In this document: positions 4,553 to 9,862 of the stretch, piece after piece
How positions within the stretch are numbered: position 1 is the first letter of the stretch
How the letters are laid out: the number at the start of each line of letters is the position of its first letter
Source of the DNA: Chloroflexi bacterium RBG_13_46_14
GTDB lineage: Bacteria > Chloroflexota > Dehalococcoidia > Dehalococcoidales > UBA2162
DNA length: 9,862 nucleotides
Direction: 5' to 3'
Assembly: GCA_001796415.1 (NCBI GenBank)
Contig: MGML01000039.1
Location: 1-9,862, forward strand
Notes under the pieces: generated by a model
Told to the model about the DNA's origin: nothing
The model's database searches: none
The model's input: the letters and a program-made list of their open reading frames with translations, nothing else
Position numbers and translations under genes: made by a program

Positions 4553-6046
4553 TTAATCAACCAGCGATAATACAAGGTTTACCAGTGTCCTGACCGGCAC
4601 TCCGGTAGCACCTTTGACTTTATAACCCTTCGTCTTATCCGTATACGCGGTACCGGCGATATCCAGGTGGACCCACGGCACATCACCTACAAATTCTCCC
4701 AGAAAGAGAGCTGCCGTTATCGATCCAGCTAATCTGCCGCCTACGTTTTTAATATCGGCAACATCACTCTTGTTTTGTTCCTTATATTCATCGTACATCG
4801 GCATCTGCCAGATACGCTCACCGGCTTCTTCACCGGCAGCGATAACTTTATCAGCCAGTTCCTGGTTATTGGCAAATGCACCGGTACATACATCACCCAG
4901 GGCTACCTGCATTGCTCCAGTCAGAGTTGCTACATCGACGATTTGCCTAACTCCCTGTTTCCTGGCATATCCTATAGCGTCGGACAGAGCCAATCTTCCT
5001 TCGGCATCAGTGGAGATTATCTCAATGGTTTTTCCCTCCATCTGTGTGATAACATCACCCGGCTTCAGGGCGTTTCCATTAGGAAGGTTTTCAGTGGCCG
5101 GAACAAGACCCAGCACATTAATCTCCGGTTTCAGCCTGGCAATGGCGCCCATTGCTGCTATAACTGCGGCTCCGCCGGACATATCGTCCTTCATTTCCTC
5201 CATTCCCGCAGAAGGTTTGATAGATATACCACCAGAGTCGAAGGTAATTGCTTTTCCGATCAGGGCGATTTCTATATCGGTCGTTTTCCGACCAGTGTAT
5301 TTCATAATAATAAACTTCGGGGGCTGTTCACTTCCCCTGGCTACGCCCAGTAAAGCTCCCATTCCCAGTTCCTGCATATCTTCTTTTTCAAGAATTTCTA
5401 CTTCCAGGTCTGTTTCATCGCCTGTCTGCCTTGCCTTTACCGCCATATCGGAGGGAGTCATATAATTAGCAGGTTCATTTACCATGTTACGGGCATTCAT
5501 GGTTGCTTCGGCTATGATTTGACCTTTAACATAGCCTGATTCTATTTCGGATATCATATTATCATTATTTGCCAGGATCGTAAGTTGCCTGATATTACCA
5601 TGTTCCGCTTCTTTGGTGATATGGCGTCTGAAGCTGTACGTACCCAATAACGCACCTTCGGTCATTGCCTGGCCTGATTTATCGGCAGGAATCTTGTTAT
5701 TACCGAATATAACGGTTGCAATAGTTTCAACATTGTTTTGTTCAAGTGAACGGCAGGCTTCCGCAGCCGCCTTGCGGATGCTATCAAGACTCAATTCATC
5801 CTCTTTGCCTAATCCGCAAATTACCACTCTTGAACCAGGCAACTTTCCTAGCGTATGAATAATCGTTACCTGGCCGAGTTTCCCCTTTATCTCTCCGCTG
5901 TCCAGTAATCGAGAGATTACTCCCTCGAGGGCAGAATCTATCTCAGCCAGGTCACCTTCAAGGTGATCCGTTCCTTCAAAAAGGTATAATATAATAGCGT
6001 CGGCTTCTACTTCCCTGATATTACCAGAAGCTATCTTTATCTCCAC
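4553..6046 (-). CDS. pepA: Leucyl aminopeptidase, M17 family
   Basis: Cytosolic hexameric metallo-aminopeptidase that removes N-terminal residues from peptides (EC 3.4.11.1). The 497 residues match the family. The N-terminal macro-like domain is about 1-160. In the catalytic domain, ITFDSGGISIKPSAGMEEM supplies D270 and K277, with metal ligand K265 just before it, D288 in MKDDMSGGA, and D347, E349 and R351 in STDAEGRLALSDA. The family signature is NTDAEGRL; the Asn is Ser here, and the usual GKGITFDSGG is GKAITFDSGG. Both are mild changes that leave all metal and catalytic residues in place. The start is GTG at 6046, with AAGGAG (6058-6053) 6 bases upstream. It is the first gene of a minus-strand unit with the MBL hydrolase and DUF362 genes. 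Confidence 0.95.
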   Translation of the reverse strand: MEIKIASGNIREVEADAIILYLFEGTDHLEGDLAEIDSALEGVISRLLDSGEIKGKLGQVTIIHTLGKLPGSRVVICGLGKEDELSLDSIRKAAAEACRSLEQNNVETIATVIFGNNKIPADKSGQAMTEGALLGTYSFRRHITKEAEHGNIRQLTILANNDNMISEIESGYVKGQIIAEATMNARNMVNEPANYMTPSDMAVKARQTGDETDLEVEILEKEDMQELGMGALLGVARGSEQPPKFIIMKYTGRKTTDIEIALIGKAITFDSGGISIKPSAGMEEMKDDMSGGAAVIAAMGAIARLKPEINVLGLVPATENLPNGNALKPGDVITQMEGKTIEIISTDAEGRLALSDAIGYARKQGVRQIVDVATLTGAMQVALGDVCTGAFANNQELADKVIAAGEEAGERIWQMPMYDEYKEQNKSDVADIKNVGGRLAGSITAALFLGEFVGDVPWVHLDIAGTAYTDKTKGYKVKGATGVPVRTLVNLVLSLVD

Positions 6047-6113
6047 CCTCGTCTCCTTATTCCGTGTTCCATTCGTTCAAACAACATTCGCGAATTCATT
6101 AATAATATAGAGT

Positions 6114-6329
6114 TTGACTAAAATCACGATTACCCGGTATCAGGGATTGTGTTTACTGGAAGAGATCGAGGAACTTGCACTCAGCCCCGGGCAAACGCGG
6201 ATTACTTTTCTATCAGATCTGAAGGATAAAATAATCTCAAGATCGCGTCTTTCCGTATCACGAGTATCACAAATCGAGAAGTGTATATCAAAACTCTATA
6301 CATTTATTATAGAGCTTTTCATTACTTAA
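6114..6329 (+). CDS. Doubtful small reading frame, 71 residues
   Basis: A TTG-started frame with no Shine-Dalgarno sequence and no family I recognise. The product is charged in the middle (LEEIEELALSPGQTRITFLSDLKDK), with a Ser/Arg-rich stretch and a hydrophobic end whose codons overlap a terminator-like hairpin. A TAG lies two codons upstream of the TTG. It may be a chance open frame or a decayed gene; I list it only because nothing else occupies the gap. Confidence 0.2.
   Translation: MTKITITRYQGLCLLEEIEELALSPGQTRITFLSDLKDKIISRSRLSVSRVSQIEKCISKLYTFIIELFIT
6294..6319. terminator. AT-rich hairpin, possibly bidirectional terminator
   Basis: CTCTATA (6294-6300) and TATAGAG (6308-6314) pair perfectly around a 7-base loop. 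CTTTTC follows on the plus strand and TTTTGAT on the minus strand. It could end the minus-strand PadR-HAAS transcript, about 170 bases after its stop, or a plus-strand transcript over 6114-6329. The stem is low in G and C, so strength is uncertain. Confidence 0.4.
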
Positions 6330-6483
6330 CGCTAGATGTGTTATGAAACTTTTATTTCCTGAGAACAATTTTGAGACGCCCGTATTAATTCTCACAACCA
6401 TCGGATCATTGGAATACCAACTTATCAGTAAAAAGAATCAGGGGCTATCGGTATGATCTGCTGCGTTATGGATAGTAATACTG

Positions 6484-7395
6484 TTATCCTGAAGTTTGCT
6501 TGTTTCGCCTTATCCTTCGGTCAACAACAGCCGGACTTAATAATACGATCAGCATTGTCAGCGTCAGGCCTAAAAACAATGGAAGGCCGATTCTTCCTTC
6601 AGAGTAATACGTAACCATTATAAGACTCAGGAATCCTGAAAGAAGTAGAAGGATACCTCTCAACCATCGCTGCCTCAGTCTGATAAAAGCAATCGTGGTC
6701 GCCGCCAGAGCGAGAAAACTCAACCCTATACCAGGAGCAAAATAACCTAGATATTCCAGGTTAACTTTAAGAAATTCCCCTTCTTTACCGGCGGCCAGAA
6801 ACCAGCCGATAACAATCGGAACGGGTAGAGTCATCAATGCGCTGTAAAGCCAGTCTCTTTTTACCGTCTTTACGGTAACCGACCATACAAGTACCGCCAC
6901 AAGGGGAAGATATATGATTATTGCTACCCATGACCAGCCCGCGGGAAGGTAGAGAAGCAGTATACCTGCCAGCAGCACCGGTATAAAATAATATCCTCGC
7001 CACGGGAAAAGCCAGACCGGCCTGCCATGGAGCCAACCATAAAGAGCCATAGCCAGTACCACTCCGAGGGTGATAACTAACCAGCCTACTCCCTGCCACC
7101 AGTTCAGAATAAACAGAAGCGCGAAAAGCATGTGAGGTAACGAAGCCAGGAGAGCCTGTTTCCAGGTACCCTGGCTGTGTGTTTCATAAATCTGACGAGC
7201 GATAAGAGCCGCCGAGCCGAAGAATTTTATACAAGATGCAGCTGCCTCTTCTTCTGATAGACCGGCATCTCTCATTTCCTGGAATTCATCTTCGATGTGT
7301 GACTGAAGTTCATTGATAACCTCATTCTCATCCGCCGCATCCAACCGCAGATTGTTCCTGATATCATCCAAATAACGACTTAACGACGTTACCAC
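6484..7395 (-). CDS. HAAS-domain polytopic membrane protein
   Basis: Membrane protein of 303 residues, probably a sensor or effector controlled by, or partner of, the adjacent PadR repressor. Residues 1-75 are a soluble helical HAAS/permease-prefix-like domain: YLDDIRNNLRLDAADENEVI, then ELQSHIEDEFQEM, GLSEEEAAASCIKFFGSA and ARQIYE, the layout seen in proteins encoded next to PadR genes. From about residue 81 I count roughly eight membrane segments (81-99, 102-121, 136-150, 154-174, 185-203, 217-238, 246-263, 268-289), with a basic tail (DRRIRRNKQ). No catalytic or transporter motif is visible in the membrane part. The GTG at 7395 follows GAGGTGG at suitable spacing, 14 bases after the padR-type gene stop, so the two are cotranscribed. 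Confidence 0.8.
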   Translation of the reverse strand: MVTSLSRYLDDIRNNLRLDAADENEVINELQSHIEDEFQEMRDAGLSEEEAAASCIKFFGSAALIARQIYETHSQGTWKQALLASLPHMLFALLFILNWWQGVGWLVITLGVVLAMALYGWLHGRPVWLFPWRGYYFIPVLLAGILLLYLPAGWSWVAIIIYLPLVAVLVWSVTVKTVKRDWLYSALMTLPVPIVIGWFLAAGKEGEFLKVNLEYLGYFAPGIGLSFLALAATTIAFIRLRQRWLRGILLLLSGFLSLIMVTYYSEGRIGLPLFLGLTLTMLIVLLSPAVVDRRIRRNKQTSG

Positions 7396-7409
7396 TCTTC
7401 CACCTCATA

Positions 7410-7745
7410 TCAGGGAGTAGCAGGTCGAATAATAAGGTTCATAGCATACAGGAAATCCTGCCACTGGGTTATCTTCTCTTCCAGAAGTTTATTCCCTTTT
7501 TCTGTTATATGGTAGTATCTCCTCTGTCTTCCGCTAGGAAGCATTTCCCACTTCCCCTCAATCAAGCCGGACTTTTCCAGCCTGTGAAGCGCCGGATAAA
7601 GAGTACCTTCCTTGAATTTGAAGTATCCCTGACTCCGTTTTTCCAGTTCCTTGATAATCTGGTAGCCATACATCGGTTGGCGACCTATCAGGCATAACAA
7701 CAAGGACTCGGAACTGCCCTTCATTAACTCTAATCGTTGTACCAC
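7410..7745 (-). CDS. PadR-family transcriptional regulator
   Basis: Winged-helix DNA-binding repressor, expected to act as a dimer. Counting from GTG 7745 the protein has 111 residues, normal for small PadR proteins. Landmarks are KGSSESLLLCLIGRQPMYGY (first helices), the recognition region FKFKEGTLYPALHRLEKSGLI, the wing GKWEMLPSGRQRRYYHITEKG, and a short C-terminal dimerisation helix (KLLEEKITQWQDFL). I prefer the GTG at 7745 because AGAGAGG (7760-7754) lies 8 bases upstream. An ATG at 7778 would add 11 residues but has no ribosome-binding site and almost no leader. It precedes the HAAS membrane gene by 14 bases. PadR genes paired with HAAS proteins are a known arrangement, and autoregulation through the inverted repeats just upstream is likely. 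Confidence 0.9.
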   Translation of the reverse strand: MVQRLELMKGSSESLLLCLIGRQPMYGYQIIKELEKRSQGYFKFKEGTLYPALHRLEKSGLIEGKWEMLPSGRQRRYYHITEKGNKLLEEKITQWQDFLYAMNLIIRPATP

Positions 7746-7783
7746 GGCAGCTACCTCTCTTTTAAAAACTTCGAGCATTTATG

Positions 7784-7832
7784 AGTATAACAATACTATC
7801 AAATGCCATTGTTCATTACAATACATCGATGT
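7784..7832 (-). promoter_or_regulatory. Promoter and likely PadR operator
   Basis: On the minus strand TATACT (7789-7784) is a good -10 giving a start near 7777, with no clear -35. TTGTAA (7821-7816) with TAGTAT (7798-7793), 17 bp apart, is an alternative. Several inverted repeats overlap: AGTAT-AACA-ATACT (7784-7797), AACAAT (7789-7794) with ATTGTT (7808-7813), and the palindrome ACATCGATGT (7823-7832). ATGT/ACAT dyads are typical PadR binding elements, so autorepression is plausible. Confidence 0.45.
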
Positions 7833-7833
7833 T

Positions 7834-7860
7834 AAAAAAAAGTAACCAGATGGTTACCTT
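7834..7860 (-). terminator. Intrinsic terminator of the acyl-CoA ligase unit
   Basis: On the minus strand GGTAACC, loop ATCT, GGTTAC (7858-7842, six GTAACC/GGTTAC pairs) is followed by eight T (7841-7834). It lies 24 bases after the ligase stop and insulates it from the PadR promoter. Confidence 0.8.
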
Positions 7861-7881
7861 ATCAATTGCCGTACATTCAAT

Positions 7882-9429
7882 CTACAATACAGGGAAAACC
7901 GGAGGTATTGATAACTGTTCCCGCAATATATCTTTATCGATTTCTCCTGACTCATTCCTTGGCATGGGTCCGGAGAATATAATCTGTTTGGGAATCTTAT
8001 AACTGGCGATACGTTCAAGGCAAAACTGCCTGATATCCTGCTCCGTTATCTTGGTATTTTTATGCAGATTGATCACCACTCCTATAATCTCTCCGCGCAT
8101 CCTGTCAGGAATTCCCATAACGGCAACATCAGCCACTTCCGGCATTTCTGCTATTACGCTTTCGACATCTGTCGGATATATATTCTGTCCTTTGACAATA
8201 ATCGTATCTTTACTTCTTCCCGTAATATACAAATAACCGTTTTTATCTTTCATTCCGATATCGCCGGTATACAGCCATCCATCCTTAATAAACTTATCGG
8301 TATCTTCGGGATTGTTATAGTATCCCTTCATTATTGGTCCTTTCACCAGGATCTCGCCGGATTCGTCTGTCGATGCTTCGGTACCGGTAGTATCAACTAT
8401 TTTTATGTTCCAGCCGGATAACGGCTTACCAATCGATCCTATCTTGATTGCTTCAGTGATTGGCGGACAGGTCACATGGCAAACCGCCTCGGTCAGACCG
8501 TAACAGTCCATAATATCAAGCCCAAACAACTCTTTGAATTGTCGTGCAGTACTGGTAGATAAAGGAGCCCCGGCGCTGGCACATAATCGTAACGAACTAA
8601 GATCCTCATGGATCCCCTCTTTTTTAGCCATATCCACAGCAAGAGCAAATATGTAGGGCACTCCAAGGAACATCGTTCCTTTCTCGCGCTCAATTGCAGA
8701 CATAAAACTATTTATTGATAGTCCTGTACCAGGAACAAGTACAATGGTACCACCTGTATAAATAGTTGAAAGCGCTGCAGCAACCAGACCGTATACGTGA
8801 AACATCGGTAATGCAAACAGCATCATGATATCGTCAGCGGTCTGATTATACCCATCCGAAGACATAATAACTTCTTTTACCAGGCTGCTGTGAGAAAGCA
8901 TGACTCCCTTGGGCTGAAATGACGAAGCCGAGGTATACATTATTACCGCTATATCATCCGGTGAAGGTCCATCGTTCAAATATTCATCCGAACCTGAATC
9001 AAGAAATTCACAAAACCCGGTGAAACGACCTTTCTGTTCGGAACTCTCTTCAATAATGAGTTTAACTGACTTTAAATCATGTATAATTGGAGTCATTACA
9101 TCCAGCGCTGTTTTCTCCGAGACGATAGCAGCCGGAAGCGAATTATTGAATAATGATTTCATCTCCCTGAGCTTGTACTGCTGGTCGAGTGGAAGTGGAA
9201 TCGCACCAATCTTGGTTATACCAAAGAGGGTAATGAAGAACTCGGGACTGTTCGACAGGAATAACGCTACTCTGTCGCCTGGGTTGATGCCGGCTTTTTT
9301 TAGTGCGCTGGCAAATCGATTGGATTCTTTATTAAGAGACGTATACGTTATCCTTCGGTCACCGTATACTATCGCATCTTTATCCCCATATCGGGAAGCT
9401 GTTCGCTCCAGCACCGATTTCAGGTTCAT
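7882..9429 (-). CDS. AMP-binding acyl-CoA ligase with altered ATP motifs
   Basis: Member of the adenylate-forming family, normally making acyl-CoA from a carboxylic acid, ATP and CoA in the cytosol. The 515 residues give a full-length protein: large N-domain about 1-400, hinge at about 405 (GRSKD), small C-domain to 515. Recognisable cores are the P-loop region YTSASSFQPKGVMLSH (165-180), the acyl-pocket segment ALPMFHVYGLV, CASAGAPL, YGLTE (310-314), GWLYTGD with D390 and KGQNIYPTDVE (413-423). Two cores deviate. The P-loop consensus SGTTGxPKG is SASSFQPKG, losing both glycines before PK, and the A10 lysine of the usual GK near the C-terminus is Glu496 (NESGEIDK). The ATG at 9429 has GAGG (9444-9441) 11 bases upstream, within the end of the preceding gene, six bases from its stop, so translation is probably coupled. 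Substrate unknown; full activity is doubtful. Confidence 0.9.
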   Translation of the reverse strand: MNLKSVLERTASRYGDKDAIVYGDRRITYTSLNKESNRFASALKKAGINPGDRVALFLSNSPEFFITLFGITKIGAIPLPLDQQYKLREMKSLFNNSLPAAIVSEKTALDVMTPIIHDLKSVKLIIEESSEQKGRFTGFCEFLDSGSDEYLNDGPSPDDIAVIMYTSASSFQPKGVMLSHSSLVKEVIMSSDGYNQTADDIMMLFALPMFHVYGLVAAALSTIYTGGTIVLVPGTGLSINSFMSAIEREKGTMFLGVPYIFALAVDMAKKEGIHEDLSSLRLCASAGAPLSTSTARQFKELFGLDIMDCYGLTEAVCHVTCPPITEAIKIGSIGKPLSGWNIKIVDTTGTEASTDESGEILVKGPIMKGYYNNPEDTDKFIKDGWLYTGDIGMKDKNGYLYITGRSKDTIIVKGQNIYPTDVESVIAEMPEVADVAVMGIPDRMRGEIIGVVINLHKNTKITEQDIRQFCLERIASYKIPKQIIFSGPMPRNESGEIDKDILREQLSIPPVFPVL

Positions 9430-9435
9430 CGAAGA

Positions 9436-9862
9436 TTATTCCTCGCCAAGTATCACCCTTGCGTCTACGGCTGTCGCGCCATCGCTGTAAGCAAAAACGG
9501 GGTTAAGGTCGAGTTCATCTATCTCAGGATGCCGTTCCACGAAAGCAGAGACCTTAAGTATCAATTCCTCAAGGTTTTTTATATCCACGGCTTCCTGGCC
9601 ACGATATCCTTCCAGTACCGGATATCCCTTGATCTCTTTTATCATCTCCCGGGCGTCTCTTTTTTCCAGGGGCACTATTCTGAAAGATACATCTTTGAGT
9701 ATCTCCACAAGGATACCACCGAGACCGAACATTATCACCGGTCCGAACTGGGCGTCCTTGGACATTCCTATAATTACTTCAACACCGGGACGCGCCATTT
9801 GCTGAACAGATACACCTTCGATCTTCGCATCCGGATATGCTTTTTTGATAGCCGTCATAATG
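9436..9862 (-). CDS. ADP-forming acyl-CoA synthetase, ATP-grasp end (partial)
   Basis: C-terminal part of an NDP-forming acetyl/acyl-CoA synthetase, which interconverts acyl-CoA, ADP and phosphate with acid, ATP and CoA, commonly for energy conservation in anaerobes. The frame is open through the right edge, so the N-terminal part is outside the window. The 142 visible residues are the end of the ATP-grasp domain: KIEGVSVQQMARPGVEVIIG, then DAQFGPVIMFGLGGILVEIL, KDVSFRIVPL, EMIKEIKGYPVLEGYRG and the terminal ELDLNPVFAYSDGATAVDAR. The whole gene could be a separate beta subunit (about 230 residues) or a fused alpha-beta protein (about 700); this cannot be told here. The stop codon is six bases before the AMP-forming ligase start, so the two are one operon. 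Confidence 0.88.
   Translation of the reverse strand, partial: IMTAIKKAYPDAKIEGVSVQQMARPGVEVIIGMSKDAQFGPVIMFGLGGILVEILKDVSFRIVPLEKRDAREMIKEIKGYPVLEGYRGQEAVDIKNLEELILKVSAFVERHPEIDELDLNPVFAYSDGATAVDARVILGEE

Larger units (their letters stand above)
6047..6483. other. Intergenic stretch between pepA and the HAAS gene
   Basis: No firm gene lies here. For pepA (minus strand), a possible -10 is TATATT (6109-6104) without a convincing -35, and a perfect palindrome ATTCGCGAAT (6086-6095) lies next to the expected start near 6097. On the plus strand TTGACT (6114-6119) with TATCAG (6138-6143), 18 bp apart, is a weak promoter. A hairpin is described separately at 6294-6319. At 6470-6489 another inverted repeat, GGATAGTA/TGTTATCC with two G-U pairs, overlaps the stop codon of the HAAS gene and has no T-run. 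Bases 6330-6465 show nothing I can interpret. Confidence 0.4.

Noticed and set aside
4531..4575. N-terminal extension of the MBL hydrolase to an ATG at 4575
   Set aside because: It overlaps the end of pepA and adds residues absent from the MKIKWLGHASF-type N-terminus; a GGAGG sits correctly for ATG 4530.
4770..5465. Long open frames on the plus strand opposite pepA
   Set aside because: They lie antisense to a clear M17 aminopeptidase, have Ser/Pro/Ile-rich sequences with no family pattern and no ribosome-binding sites, so they are shadows.
9020..9490. Plus-strand 156-codon frame over the ligase start and the synthetase end
   Set aside because: It is antisense to two recognised genes and spans their junction; the sequence is Ser-rich with no motif.
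1..9862. CRISPR array, tRNA or rRNA genes
   Set aside because: No regularly spaced repeats and no tRNA-like cloverleaf or rRNA segment were found by reading both strands.

Overview
The window looks like a chromosomal stretch from an anaerobic bacterium, moderately AT-rich and densely coding. The closest match I can suggest is Chloroflexota, class Dehalococcoidia. This rests on gene content (DUF362 protein, ADP-forming acyl-CoA synthetase next to an AMP-forming ligase, PadR plus HAAS membrane protein, a small Lys-rich protein after rnc), recalled family resemblance and frequent GTG/TTG starts. I could not test it by search, so the phylum is an inference.

Layout. At the left edge (2-181, +) lies the C-terminal end of a DDE-type transposase. 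Its last codons overlap a near-consensus sigma70 promoter that reads outward into an unrecognised 124-residue gene (245-619). A non-coding stretch of about 340 bp follows, unusually rich in perfect palindromes, with an attenuator-like hairpin and a perfect -10 box. It ends at a 40-residue small gene with a textbook Shine-Dalgarno sequence (959-1081), followed by a hairpin and an intrinsic terminator. A minus-strand OB-fold-like lipoprotein (1183-1584) and plus-strand rnc (1716-2402, RNase III) diverge from back-to-back sigma70 promoters. Downstream of rnc come a strong stem-loop, a 50-residue charged small gene (2481-2633) and an acylphosphatase gene (2772-3056).

From 3105 to the right edge every firm gene is on the minus strand, in three likely transcription units. 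pepA (leucyl aminopeptidase), an MBL-fold hydrolase and a DUF362 protein form one unit (6046 down to 3105). A PadR-type repressor and a HAAS-domain polytopic membrane protein form the second (7745 down to 6484). The end of an ADP-forming acyl-CoA synthetase and an AMP-binding acyl-CoA ligase, six bases apart, form the third and end in a clear intrinsic terminator (9862 down to 7834).

How they work together. rnc is housekeeping RNA processing. pepA handles peptide turnover. The CoA-ligase pair suggests acyl-CoA/organic acid metabolism. PadR with HAAS is a known regulator and membrane-sensor pairing. I see no CRISPR array, toxin-antitoxin pair, tRNA or rRNA, and no complete new system. The points most worth a second look are the acyl-CoA ligase with altered P-loop and missing A10 lysine, the Cys replacing a catalytic Asp in RNase III, and the small-gene module at 690-1170.
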